A stretch of 64,000 nt of DNA from CBDCGV01 sp965216955 (GTDB lineage: Bacteria > Bacteroidota > Bacteroidia > Chitinophagales > JADIYW01): positions 248,001 through 312,000 of the forward strand of contig CBDCGV010000011.1 of NCBI GenBank assembly GCA_965216955.1. The letters are read 5' to 3'. Each line of letters begins with the position of its first letter. Position 1 is the stretch's first letter. The notes beneath the pieces are model-generated. The model did not search any database. It was not told the origin of the DNA and saw only the letters and a program-made list of their open reading frames with translations. Positions 9,323 to 18,364 of the stretch are shown here, piece after piece. The position numbers and the translations under genes are program-made.

Positions 9323-10225
9323 ATGGATATTCCTTTTTTTTCTGTGATCATCCCTACTTATAATAGAGCTCAGTTTTTACCTCGAACGATAAATAGTGTT
9401 TTAACACAAACTTTTGACAACTGGGAATTAATCATTATAGATGATGGCTCAACTGATAATACAAAAGCCGTTGTAGAAACATTTATGGAAGATAAAAGAA
9501 TACGATATATTCATCAAGAAAACCAAGAACGCAGCATTTCAAGAAACAATGGAGCTAAGCATTCGAGAGCAGACTACTTATGTTTTTTAGATAGTGATGA
9601 TGAATATTTACCCAATCATTTGCAATTATTCCATGATGCCATTATAAGTAAAAATTATCCCAAGGGAATGCTTTTTACAGGATATATTCGTAGTGATGGC
9701 ACTGACGCAAATACAGTTCTCAACGATAAAGTGATTAACAACTACGTTGATTTTTTTTACAGGAATCCAGTTATTCCTGCTCGAGTTTGTTTAAGTAAAG
9801 AAATTTTCGATCACTATAGTTTTGACAACAATGCTATTATTAGTGAAGATATGATCTTATGGATGGAGGTTGCTCACGATAATAAGTATGACGTAATTCA
9901 AATTTCCACCCCGTCTATCAAATACAACTTACACGGTGATAATTCTGTAAATTATGAAAAATATAATGGTCCCCTTAAGCAATTTAAAGGGATGAAACAA
10001 TTTTTTAAACGAGCACCACATGTAAGAAAAGCCTTATCAAAAAGCATAAGAAAAGATGTTGATAGTGAAATTGTCTTTAACATTTCCAAACACTACATGG
10101 CCAATAAAAAATTTGGAAAAGCAATTAAATATATTATTCACTCCATTTTAATCCACCCAACGCATATTCAAACAAAGTACAGAATTAACACCTTAAAGCA
10201 TGCCTTGTTAAGAAAAACTATATAA
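9323..10225 (+). CDS. Glycosyltransferase, GT2 family
   Basis: A 300-residue GT-A transferase: FSVIIPTYNRAQFLPRTI, WELIIIDDGSTDNTK, a DXD equivalent in CFLDSDDEYLPNHL (about residue 93) and the acceptor-site acid in ISEDMILWMEVA. The C-terminal 90 residues are basic and helical and end in a TPR-like repeat similar in feel to the first gene of the window (KHYMANKKFGKAIKYII). It lies 56 bases after the SGNH-like gene and one base before the acyltransferase gene. Specificity unknown. Confidence 0.86.
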   Translation: MDIPFFSVIIPTYNRAQFLPRTINSVLTQTFDNWELIIIDDGSTDNTKAVVETFMEDKRIRYIHQENQERSISRNNGAKHSRADYLCFLDSDDEYLPNHLQLFHDAIISKNYPKGMLFTGYIRSDGTDANTVLNDKVINNYVDFFYRNPVIPARVCLSKEIFDHYSFDNNAIISEDMILWMEVAHDNKYDVIQISTPSIKYNLHGDNSVNYEKYNGPLKQFKGMKQFFKRAPHVRKALSKSIRKDVDSEIVFNISKHYMANKKFGKAIKYIIHSILIHPTHIQTKYRINTLKHALLRKTI

Positions 10226-10226
10226 A

Positions 10227-10775
10227 ATGAGAAAGCTGTTATCAAAAATTTATCGCTTCTTTTTTCCCCTCTCCTTAATAGATATGTATCGAAAAATGGG
10301 TGTTCAAATAGGAGAGCATTGCAAATTTCAATTTGATGTTGTAATTGACTATTCTCATTACTGGCATATCAAGATCGGGAACAATGTTACATTAGCACCG
10401 AGGGTGCATATCTTAGCCCATGATGCGAGTACACATATATACCTTAAACATTCTAGAATAGGAAATGTTGTAATAGAAGACAATGTCTTTGTAGGTGCAG
10501 GTACTATTATTTTACCTGGTGTTAAAATAGGAAAAAATGCTATTATCGGCGCAGGTAGTGTAGTAACCAAGGATGTTCCGAAGGGGGAAGTTTATGCAGG
10601 AAATCCCGCAAAGTTTATTACTAAAACCGATGAGTACATTCAAAAGCAAAAAACACTTCTCGAAGTGGGTCCAAAATATGGAGAGGAATACACGCTTAGA
10701 TCAAACGTTTCTAATGCAAAAAAACAAGAAATGGTAGATGCTGTTGAAGACATTGGCTATGGATTTATTGTATAA
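10227..10775 (+). CDS. Hexapeptide-repeat acyltransferase (left-handed beta-helix)
   Basis: A 182-residue protein with repeated hexapeptides from about residue 28 to 135 (IGNVVIEDNVFVGAGTII, PGVKIGKNAIIGAGSVV) ending in the typical VYAGNPAKFI cap. This is the NodL/LacA/maltose acetyltransferase fold, using acetyl-CoA to acetylate a sugar hydroxyl or amine as a trimer in the cytoplasm. The N-terminal 25 residues are basic and hydrophobic. It follows the GT2 gene by one base. Together with the MBOAT pair it implies at least two acylation steps. Confidence 0.88.
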   Translation: MRKLLSKIYRFFFPLSLIDMYRKMGVQIGEHCKFQFDVVIDYSHYWHIKIGNNVTLAPRVHILAHDASTHIYLKHSRIGNVVIEDNVFVGAGTIILPGVKIGKNAIIGAGSVVTKDVPKGEVYAGNPAKFITKTDEYIQKQKTLLEVGPKYGEEYTLRSNVSNAKKQEMVDAVEDIGYGFIV

Positions 10776-10796
10776 CCTATTTCTCGATAATAAATT

Positions 10797-11918
10797 TTGA
10801 AGATAATTCATATTATACCCACGCTGAAAAAAGGTGGTGCAGAAAGACTCGTAACCAATATTTGCTATGAGTTATCCAAAAGACCAAATATTGAAGTGCT
10901 TTTAATAAGTTTATCTACTGAAAATGAATTTCAAGCAACAACTCAAAAAATAAACTACAAAGCCATTCCTTCAAAAGCTATTCCTTCTATTTTAAAAAAA
11001 CCTAAAGTAGAAATAGATCAACTTATCTCTGTCATTAAATCTTTTAATCCAGATATTATTCATTCTCATCTTTTTGAAGCAGAAATGATCTCTAGGTGGC
11101 ACCTGTTCAAACAAGTTAAATATTTCTCTCATAGTCATGACAATATGATTCAATTAAAAAATATTAGCTTAAGTGGTTTAACAAGAAAAAGCACCTTTAC
11201 CAATTTTTATGAAAAGAGCATCCTCATAAAAAAGTATATACAAACAAACAATCAGTTTATTGCCATATCTAAAGACACCGCAGCATATTTAAAAAAATCA
11301 CTTCCTAATTCACTAAGTGATAATATTCACTTATTGCACAACGCTATTGATTTACAGCACTTTAGAAAACATTCATTAGAACAGAAACTGAACAAAATTA
11401 AAATCATAAATGTGGGAAGTTTCATTCCCTTGAAAAATCAAAAATTACTAATTGATATCGCCAAAATGCTAAGAAATAAATCCATAGATTTTGAGATTAC
11501 AATGCTTGGAGATGGCCCATTATATAATCAGATCAAAGAAGATATTACAAACTACAATTTGACTCCTTTTATAAACATACCAGGTAACGTGGACAATGTT
11601 GGTGATTATTATTCGAAAGCAAATATATATGTGCATACTTCAAAATCTGAGGCTTTTGGGCTAGTACTCATAGAAGCAATGGCCTCAGGATTGCCTGTGG
11701 TAACGCTTGATGGAGGAGGAAATAAAGATCTTATTGAAGAAGGGAAAAATGGTTTTATGATTCATAAAAACGATGCAAACTTATTTGTCACCAAAATCCT
11801 TCAGATCATGGATGATAAATCATTGTATCAAAATATGTCGGACTACGCGTATAGTTTTTCAAGAAAATTCAACATTGAGACTTACGTCGACAAACTATTA
11901 AAATTGTACGAGGCTTAG
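10797..11918 (+). CDS. Glycosyltransferase, GT4 family
   Basis: A 373-residue GT-B transferase starting at TTG with KIIHIIPTLKKGGAERLV, the glycine-rich acceptor loop of GT4 enzymes. PDIIHSHLFEAEMIS is the N-domain histidine region, KIINVGSFIPLKNQKLLI opens the C-domain, and TSKSEAFGLVLIEAMASG is the E-x7-E donor site (about residue 290). The TTG start is supported because the first beta strand begins at once and no ATG is near. It converges on the next, minus-strand gene with only nine bases between stops. Confidence 0.87.
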   Translation: MKIIHIIPTLKKGGAERLVTNICYELSKRPNIEVLLISLSTENEFQATTQKINYKAIPSKAIPSILKKPKVEIDQLISVIKSFNPDIIHSHLFEAEMISRWHLFKQVKYFSHSHDNMIQLKNISLSGLTRKSTFTNFYEKSILIKKYIQTNNQFIAISKDTAAYLKKSLPNSLSDNIHLLHNAIDLQHFRKHSLEQKLNKIKIINVGSFIPLKNQKLLIDIAKMLRNKSIDFEITMLGDGPLYNQIKEDITNYNLTPFINIPGNVDNVGDYYSKANIYVHTSKSEAFGLVLIEAMASGLPVVTLDGGGNKDLIEEGKNGFMIHKNDANLFVTKILQIMDDKSLYQNMSDYAYSFSRKFNIETYVDKLLKLYEA

Positions 11919-11927
11919 TTTGCTATT

Positions 11928-13121
11928 TCAATTTGTAATCTTATTTATAAACTCCGAATAATTTTTTTCAGCATTGTACTTTTCTTTCCAGGTTTGAAAA
12001 GCATTTTCGCACATCATAGATTTAGTTGATGATGACAACTCGAAATATTCATAAATATAATTGGCAACCTGTTGAGGTGTAGGATCGGCCGCCATCAAAT
12101 AACCATTAAATTCCGTTTCAATAATTTCAGCAACTCCACCAACATTAGTTCCTATACAAGGAATTTTAAAGCTCATTGCTTCCATCATTGAAACCGGAAT
12201 ACCTTCGGTAACACTGGTGTTGATCAAAACGCTGTTATTTGCTAAGAGTCTAAGTTCTTTCTTCAGAATATCATTACTCACCCGACCGCGAAATTCAATT
12301 TTAACATGTTTAAGCTGCTTAGAAAGATCTATCATTTCTTCTTCTAAAGGACCATCCCCAAAATGGACCCATGTAAGTTTATCAAATTCATGTTCTATAA
12401 TCTTGAGCCCTTCAATGATTAAGTCTAATCTTTTTAAAGGAATCATATTGGAAACACTAATTACTGTAAACCCATTTTTAGATTCAAGATCTTTAGAATC
12501 TTCAAGGCTATTTAATGTCCCAAGTCTGGAGACTTCAACATTTGAAAGGCCTTTATTTCCTAAATACTTGCATCCATTTTCAGATATGCTGTATATATTA
12601 TTCAATCTACGACCTAAATATGCTCTAAAAGGCAAATAATTATACAAATGCCTTTCTTCATAGATATCCCAACCATGAGCTCTGGACAATACCTTAACAT
12701 TTGAATATTTGCTTTTAAGCATTGCCAACGCTAAAGATTTATTATCCAACCAATACGAATAAAAAATTGTATGATCCGATTTATGTTTTTTTATCGCTTT
12801 AAAAATTCTAATAGCACTCATCCAAGATTTGATCGCAATCTTATTTCTCAAAAAATTTGTCTTGCAATTTTTTAAGAATTCTTGCATAAAAGGCCAACGA
12901 AGTATGCCAGTAAAATCAAAAGCACTTTTTTCTTCTTTTAATAATTCTACAGAGACGTTATCTGGTAATTTTCTGTGGTTTTTATCAGTGCCTTTGTATT
13001 GACTAAAAAGGACAATATCTTTAAAAAAAGGAGCCAAAAAAAATATTTCATTTTCAATAAATGTTTCTCCTTTTCCATATGGAAACTCGGAAGTTAAAAA
13101 AACCAATTTTTTATACTTCAT
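11928..13121 (-). CDS. Glycosyltransferase, GT4 family (reverse strand)
   Basis: A 397-residue GT-B transferase. The N-terminus KKLVFLTSEFPYGKGETFIE and the C-domain (FTVISVSNMIPLKRLDLI, then NTSVTEGIPVSMMEAMSF with the E-x7-E pair) are diagnostic. It is one of only three reverse-strand genes inside the otherwise plus-strand cluster and is divergent from the next transferase by 60 bases, so it needs its own promoter; none is clear. Function in the same polymer is inferred from position only. Confidence 0.86.
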   Translation of the reverse strand: MKYKKLVFLTSEFPYGKGETFIENEIFFLAPFFKDIVLFSQYKGTDKNHRKLPDNVSVELLKEEKSAFDFTGILRWPFMQEFLKNCKTNFLRNKIAIKSWMSAIRIFKAIKKHKSDHTIFYSYWLDNKSLALAMLKSKYSNVKVLSRAHGWDIYEERHLYNYLPFRAYLGRRLNNIYSISENGCKYLGNKGLSNVEVSRLGTLNSLEDSKDLESKNGFTVISVSNMIPLKRLDLIIEGLKIIEHEFDKLTWVHFGDGPLEEEMIDLSKQLKHVKIEFRGRVSNDILKKELRLLANNSVLINTSVTEGIPVSMMEAMSFKIPCIGTNVGGVAEIIETEFNGYLMAADPTPQQVANYIYEYFELSSSTKSMMCENAFQTWKEKYNAEKNYSEFINKITN

Positions 13122-13181
13122 TTATTACAAATGCATTTAATAACACTTACAAGTATAACTCTAAATTCGTTATGATTTAAA

Positions 13182-14468
13182 ATGGAAAAGGTACTAATCA
13201 TAACTTATTATTTCCCTCCGTGCAATTTAACGCCTTCTCAGAGAGTTCTTTCTTGGGCAAAATATTTTAATGACTTTGGGCTATACCCTGTCATCATTAC
13301 TAGAAAATGGGAAAGAGAAGTAAAAGAATTAAAAGATATGTCCTTTCCTACAACACAAGCTGTACAACACCTAAAGAAACAAAACTATGAAGTCTATTAC
13401 GTTCCTTTTAAAGGACAAACTAAGGATAAGTTGTTTGCAAAACACGGAGAGAACAAATACAAATACCTAAGAAAAGCTTTATCATTTAGTGAGCTAATTG
13501 GAGAGAACTTTTCCAATCAATTCATTGCTTACTCAAATATTTATACCAAGGCATATGAAGTTGCACAAAAAGAAAATATAAAAAAGCTTTTAATTACAGG
13601 CTCTCCTTTTAATTTATTTAGGTTTGGATATCTATTAAATAAAAAGCTAGGTGTTAAATGGATTGCAGATTATAGAGATGCTTGGACAACCAGTTATATC
13701 CATTCTGAAAAAAGAAACAAATTGTTTAAGGTAGTAGACAAGCTTCATCGACGCTCAGAAAAAAAATGGGTTTCTTCTGCATCAAAAATCACCTCTGTAT
13801 CTCCTGAACTTGCGAAGAGCATCAATCAATTGACAAAAGTACCAAGTGAAACCGTTTTTAATGGTTTTGAATATGACGACTTCGAAAACCTTTCAACTCA
13901 AAAAAAATATGATCAATTTACAGTAACTTATATTGGAACTTTATATGATAAGCAACCCATAGAATTGTTTCTAGATGCTTTTAAAAAATTAGTTGAAGAA
14001 ACAGGGGATAAATCCATTCGGTTCTTTTGCCCTGGGCTTGATTTTTTTAGTAGTCAAAAAAATAGAGTTATTGCTCATTTAGGAAACTTAAAAGACTGTT
14101 TCGAATCTACACCACGAATTCCAAGAAAAGAAATACTTGAAATTGAGCTAAAATCTCATGCACTGTTATATGTAGCATGGCAAGGGTTAAAAGGTATTGT
14201 GCCCAGTAAAATATATGAATATCTACCAACAGGAACTCCAGTTATAGTTGCACCAACAGATTTTAGTGTTGTCCATAACATTATGGAGAAAAGTAAGGCA
14301 GGGATTTCTACAAATAAAGTTGAAGAAATTTACTGTTACTTAAAAGACCTTTATGATAATTTTAAAGAAGGCTCTTCTGTATATTACGACCCTAAAAGAG
14401 ATAATATAAAAGCTTTTTCCAGATATGAGCAAGCTAGGAAAATTGCTAAAACAATTAAATCAATATAA
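13182..14468 (+). CDS. Glycosyltransferase, GT4-like
   Basis: A 428-residue protein beginning KVLIITYYFPPCNLTPSQRV, a start common to a GT4 subgroup found in Bacteroidota surface clusters. ADYRDAWTTSYIH and VSPELAKSINQL mark the N-domain, FTVTYIGTLYDKQPIELF opens the C-domain, and GIVPSKIYEYLPTGTPVIV is the donor-site region; the classical E-x7-E is reduced to K/E positions. It is followed after five bases by the UDP-GlcNAc 2-epimerase gene, starting a run of tightly packed genes to 20674. Confidence 0.8.
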   Translation: MEKVLIITYYFPPCNLTPSQRVLSWAKYFNDFGLYPVIITRKWEREVKELKDMSFPTTQAVQHLKKQNYEVYYVPFKGQTKDKLFAKHGENKYKYLRKALSFSELIGENFSNQFIAYSNIYTKAYEVAQKENIKKLLITGSPFNLFRFGYLLNKKLGVKWIADYRDAWTTSYIHSEKRNKLFKVVDKLHRRSEKKWVSSASKITSVSPELAKSINQLTKVPSETVFNGFEYDDFENLSTQKKYDQFTVTYIGTLYDKQPIELFLDAFKKLVEETGDKSIRFFCPGLDFFSSQKNRVIAHLGNLKDCFESTPRIPRKEILEIELKSHALLYVAWQGLKGIVPSKIYEYLPTGTPVIVAPTDFSVVHNIMEKSKAGISTNKVEEIYCYLKDLYDNFKEGSSVYYDPKRDNIKAFSRYEQARKIAKTIKSI

Positions 14469-14473
14469 TTAAT

Positions 14474-15565
14474 ATGCGCGTACTTACTTGCGTCGGAACA
14501 CGACCAAATTTTATTAAAGTTACACGACTAAGAGAATGCTTTTCTAAGTATGACAACATTGAATATAAGCTATTACATACAGGTCAACACTTTGATGAGA
14601 ATATGAGTAATGTCTTTTTCAAGCAGTTACAATTATCAGAACCTGACTTTTATTTGAATGCATCAGGTAATACTCAAATTGAGCAAATCAGTGATATAAT
14701 GATAAAAATGGAGGGCGTTTTCAAAAAATGGAAACCCGACTGGGTAATTGTTCCTGGAGATGTTAACTCCTCTGTGGCCTGTGGTTTTGCTGCTAGTAGA
14801 CATGGAATTAAATTAGCACATTTAGAAAGTGGTTTAAGGAGTTTTGACAGAACTATGCCAGAAGAAATTAACAGAATTCTAATTGACGACCTTTCAGATT
14901 TATTCTTTATTACAGAACAAAGTGGATGGGACAATTTAATTAAAGAAGGAAAAAAGGAATCGCAATTGACCTATACAGGAAATACAATGATTGATGCACT
15001 CGTAAAATTTACTCCCGAAATAAACAAGAGAACGATCCTTAAAACATATGGTCTTGAAGGCAAGAATTATTGTTTAATGACATTTCACCGTCCTGCAAAT
15101 GTTGATATTCAAAGTGGGTTGGAAGAAATAATAAAAATGATAAAAGAATTGTCTAAACATATACATGTTATTTTTCCAATGCATCCGCGTACCAAGAAAA
15201 ATATAGATAAATTCAATTTGCAGCACCAACTTTCTTCTGATAGCATTCATTTAATAGAACCACTTGGATATTTAGATTTCTTAAATGCTATTAAAAATGC
15301 TCAAATTGTTGTAACCGATTCAGGTGGGATCCAAGAAGAAACCACCTATCTTCAAATTCCTTGCTTAACTGTTAGACCAAATACCGAAAGGCCCGTTACC
15401 ATAACTGAAGGAACAAATGAATTGATTGAACTCAATCACGAAACAATACTTGATAAATGCCTTCAAGTTTTAAATGGTCAGTTTAAATCTGGCAGCATCC
15501 CTCACCACTGGGACGGGTACTCATCAGAAAGGGTGGTTGATGCACTTGTAAACTATAAAGCATAA
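14474..15565 (+). CDS. wecB: UDP-N-acetylglucosamine 2-epimerase (non-hydrolysing)
   Basis: A 363-residue enzyme converting UDP-GlcNAc to UDP-ManNAc. The family order is complete: VGTRPNFIKVTRL, LLHTGQHFDENMS, HLESGLRSFDRTMPEEINR (catalytic acid region, about residues 115-133), YTGNTMIDAL, TFHRPANVD and TDSGGIQEE (nucleotide site, about residue 280). Length is standard. ManNAc or a derived ManNAcA is therefore a likely building block; a matching UDP-ManNAc dehydrogenase is not in the window. It is two bases upstream of an AsnB-type gene, which would fit amidation of a uronic acid. The symbol indicates the family, not a proven substrate. Confidence 0.9.
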   Translation: MRVLTCVGTRPNFIKVTRLRECFSKYDNIEYKLLHTGQHFDENMSNVFFKQLQLSEPDFYLNASGNTQIEQISDIMIKMEGVFKKWKPDWVIVPGDVNSSVACGFAASRHGIKLAHLESGLRSFDRTMPEEINRILIDDLSDLFFITEQSGWDNLIKEGKKESQLTYTGNTMIDALVKFTPEINKRTILKTYGLEGKNYCLMTFHRPANVDIQSGLEEIIKMIKELSKHIHVIFPMHPRTKKNIDKFNLQHQLSSDSIHLIEPLGYLDFLNAIKNAQIVVTDSGGIQEETTYLQIPCLTVRPNTERPVTITEGTNELIELNHETILDKCLQVLNGQFKSGSIPHHWDGYSSERVVDALVNYKA

Positions 15566-15566
15566 T

Positions 15567-17399
15567 ATGTGCGGAATAGCTGGTTTTACCGGAAATAAGT
15601 CCAAATCTCAACTTGAAGAGATGACCTCTATACTTAGACATAGAGGGCCTGACGCTTCAGGATATTATCATGAAACTTCAAGCGTTGGCCTAGGCCACAG
15701 GCGATTAAGCATCATCGACTTAAGCCAAAGCGCTAATCAGCCTTTTAAAAGCAGAGATGGACGATATATCATGGTTTATAACGGAGAGGTATACAATTTT
15801 CAAACACTTGCTAAAACATATAATATTGAAACCCATACTTCTTCTGACACAGAAGTCATTTTAGAATTATATTCTAAACTTGGAACTCGATCTTTCGAAC
15901 ATTTAAATGGAATGTTTGCCTTAGCTATTTGGGATACTTTAGAAAAAAGTCTTCTAGTCGCAAGAGATCGATTAGGTATTAAACCATTATATATTAATAT
16001 GGAAGGTGGCGAATTGAGCTTCGCTTCTGAAATAAAAGGCTTACTTAAAATTGTTAAACCCGAATTGAATGAACAAGCTATTGCCAATTATCTTTATTTA
16101 GGTTATTTGCCACAAGGTTTTTCATTATATAAAAACATTAAACAATTTCCCGCAGGAAGCTTTGGTTTTTTTAAGAATGGAAGACTTCAAGTTTCACCCT
16201 ATTGGAAAGCAGAAAATCAAATAAAAAAGATACCGCTTCAAATCTCTAATATAAATGAGGCGAAAGAGGGATTGAACGACCTACTTCGATCCTCTGTACA
16301 AAAAAGAATGATTAGTGATGTTCCCCTAGGCACATTTTTAAGTGGGGGTATTGACTCAAGTACTGTAACCGCAATTGCTCAATCTATTTCAGAGCGTCCC
16401 GTTAAAACTTTTTCCATTGGTTTTAAAGAATCTAAATTTAATGAGTCTGCTTATGCAAAAAAGGTAGCAAAGCATCTAAATACGGACCATTACGAATTTA
16501 TGCTCTCCGAAAGAGATGCCATTGACAAAATTGAAAGCCTCTTAGACATATATGACGAACCATTCGTTGATTCCTCCTCTATTTCTACGCTTTTAGTTTC
16601 AGAAATGGCAAAAAAACATGTAACCGTAGCACTCTCTGGCGACGGTGGAGATGAATTATTCTTAGGATATGGTATGTATAACTGGGCCAAAAGGCTTAAT
16701 AGTCCATTAATTAACTCTTCAAGAAGGTTAATTGCTTCGGGGCTCAGCATGGGCAATAACCGAATGAAAAGAGCTTCTTATTTATTTAAATGGACCGACT
16801 CATCAAAAATTAAAAGTCATATTTTTTCACAGGAACAATATCTGTTTTCAGAGTCAGAAATTAGTGCTTTGCTATCTACAAGTATTACTTCCAAAATACA
16901 AGTTGAAGAGCAGTATACTCATGATAGAATGCTTGATGCACAAGAACAACAAGCTTTTTTTGATATTAAAAATTACCTCAAAGATGATTTGTTGGTAAAA
17001 GTAGATAGGGCATCTATGCATCATTCGTTGGAGGTTAGAGTTCCCATACTAGATCATCGAATTGTAGAATTTGCTCTAAACCTTCCCAAACACTGGAAGT
17101 TAAAAAATAAGGCATCTAAATTTTTACTTAAAAGCGTTTTGTTTGATTACCTGCCTTCAACACTTTTTGACAGACCCAAATGGGGTTTTGGTGTTCCACT
17201 AATTACTTGGTTGCAAAAAGATCTAAGATATCTTATTGAAGATCATCTAAATGAAAAAACTATCAAAGAGTGTAATTTGGTAAATTGGAATGTTGTTTCT
17301 CAACTTAAAAAACTTTTCTTTGCAGGAGAATCGTATCTATATAATCGCCTTTGGGCTTTACTAATGCTCCATATGTGGTATAAAAAAATTAAATACTAG
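15567..17399 (+). CDS. asnB: AsnB-type glutamine amidotransferase (first copy)
   Basis: A 610-residue class II amidotransferase. Met1-Cys2 (MCGIAGFTGN) gives the N-terminal nucleophile after Met removal; RHRGPDASG, GHRRLSIIDLS and YNGEVYNF are the glutaminase-domain motifs; LSGGIDSSTVTAIA (about residue 257) is the ATP pyrophosphatase loop and LSGDGGDELFLGY the second nucleotide motif. It resembles asparagine synthetase, but in polysaccharide clusters such enzymes usually convert a uronic acid to its amide. The gene is packed two bases after wecB and five before an SDR epimerase. A second paralogue lies at 23064. Confidence 0.88.
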   Translation: MCGIAGFTGNKSKSQLEEMTSILRHRGPDASGYYHETSSVGLGHRRLSIIDLSQSANQPFKSRDGRYIMVYNGEVYNFQTLAKTYNIETHTSSDTEVILELYSKLGTRSFEHLNGMFALAIWDTLEKSLLVARDRLGIKPLYINMEGGELSFASEIKGLLKIVKPELNEQAIANYLYLGYLPQGFSLYKNIKQFPAGSFGFFKNGRLQVSPYWKAENQIKKIPLQISNINEAKEGLNDLLRSSVQKRMISDVPLGTFLSGGIDSSTVTAIAQSISERPVKTFSIGFKESKFNESAYAKKVAKHLNTDHYEFMLSERDAIDKIESLLDIYDEPFVDSSSISTLLVSEMAKKHVTVALSGDGGDELFLGYGMYNWAKRLNSPLINSSRRLIASGLSMGNNRMKRASYLFKWTDSSKIKSHIFSQEQYLFSESEISALLSTSITSKIQVEEQYTHDRMLDAQEQQAFFDIKNYLKDDLLVKVDRASMHHSLEVRVPILDHRIVEFALNLPKHWKLKNKASKFLLKSVLFDYLPSTLFDRPKWGFGVPLITWLQKDLRYLIEDHLNEKTIKECNLVNWNVVSQLKKLFFAGESYLYNRLWALLMLHMWYKKIKY

Positions 17400-17404
17400 A
17401 CTAA

Positions 17405-18364
17405 ATGAGAATTCTTATTACCGGAGTAGCTGGATTTATTGGTTCACATCTTACTGAATCGCTTTTGAGCTTAGGTCATAAAATTGTGGGTATAGATAAT
17501 TTTGATCCTTTTTACAAAAAGGATATTAAATTAAGCAACCTTTCTTTCTTTCTAGATCATCCACAATTTCAATTTATAGAATTAGATATCTGCAACAAAA
17601 ATCATATTTCATCCTTACCAAAAGAAATTGATGTAGTTATTCATTTAGCCGCAAAAGCTGGAGTAAGGCCATCTATAGAATCTCCGAATGATTACTTAAA
17701 AACAAATATTGAAGGCACTCAAAACATTATGAACTGGATGGTTGATAATAACATTAAAAACTTTCTTTTCGCCAGTAGCTCTTCCATTTATGGAAACAAT
17801 AAAAAGGTTCCCTTCTCTGAAACAGACATAGTAGATTTTCCTATATCACCATATGCCTATACGAAGAAAGCATGTGAATTACTTATACATACGTATCATC
17901 ATCTTTATGAAATTAATGCACTTTGTTTGCGTTTTTTTACCGTTTATGGCCCCAGGCAAAGGCCCGATTTAGCCATTCATAAATTTACTAGGCTCATTTA
18001 TGAAGACCAGCCAATTCCAATGTTTGGAGATGGTTCTACTTCAAGAGATTATACTTATGTAGGTGATATTGTATCTGGAATTTGTAAAGCATTGGAATTT
18101 ATAACTTCCGGTACAGACCTAAAGTATGAAATTATCAATATAGGAAACAATCAAACGGTTAAATTACAAGAGCTTATTGAAGCTTTGTTTATTGCTACAG
18201 AAAAGGAAGTACCCATAAAAAAAATGGAGATGCAACCAGGGGATGTAAATAGAACTTTTGCCGATATAAGTAAGGCAAAGAACTTGCTAGATTATAACCC
18301 ACAGACAAAACTATTAGACGGATTAAAAGAATTTATAAAATGGTATGAAAAGTACAGAAACTAA
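17405..18364 (+). CDS. SDR NAD-dependent sugar epimerase (UDP-glucuronate 4-epimerase-like)
   Basis: A 319-residue extended SDR. GVAGFIGSHLTESLL is the NAD loop, FASSSSIYG carries the catalytic serine and SPYAYTKKACELLI the Tyr-x3-Lys pair. The first strand followed by IDNFDPFYKKDIKLSNL closely recalls UDP-glucuronate 4-epimerases (LspL/CapI group), which would make UDP-galacturonate, a suitable uronic acid for the AsnB-like enzymes. Its 3' end overlaps the next transferase by 20 bases. The exact substrate is an inference. Confidence 0.78.
   Translation: MRILITGVAGFIGSHLTESLLSLGHKIVGIDNFDPFYKKDIKLSNLSFFLDHPQFQFIELDICNKNHISSLPKEIDVVIHLAAKAGVRPSIESPNDYLKTNIEGTQNIMNWMVDNNIKNFLFASSSSIYGNNKKVPFSETDIVDFPISPYAYTKKACELLIHTYHHLYEINALCLRFFTVYGPRQRPDLAIHKFTRLIYEDQPIPMFGDGSTSRDYTYVGDIVSGICKALEFITSGTDLKYEIINIGNNQTVKLQELIEALFIATEKEVPIKKMEMQPGDVNRTFADISKAKNLLDYNPQTKLLDGLKEFIKWYEKYRN

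Noticed and set aside
12217..12639. 140-codon open frame on the plus strand
   Set aside because: It lies wholly antisense to the GT4 gene at 11928-13121 and shows no domain or signal; shadow frame.
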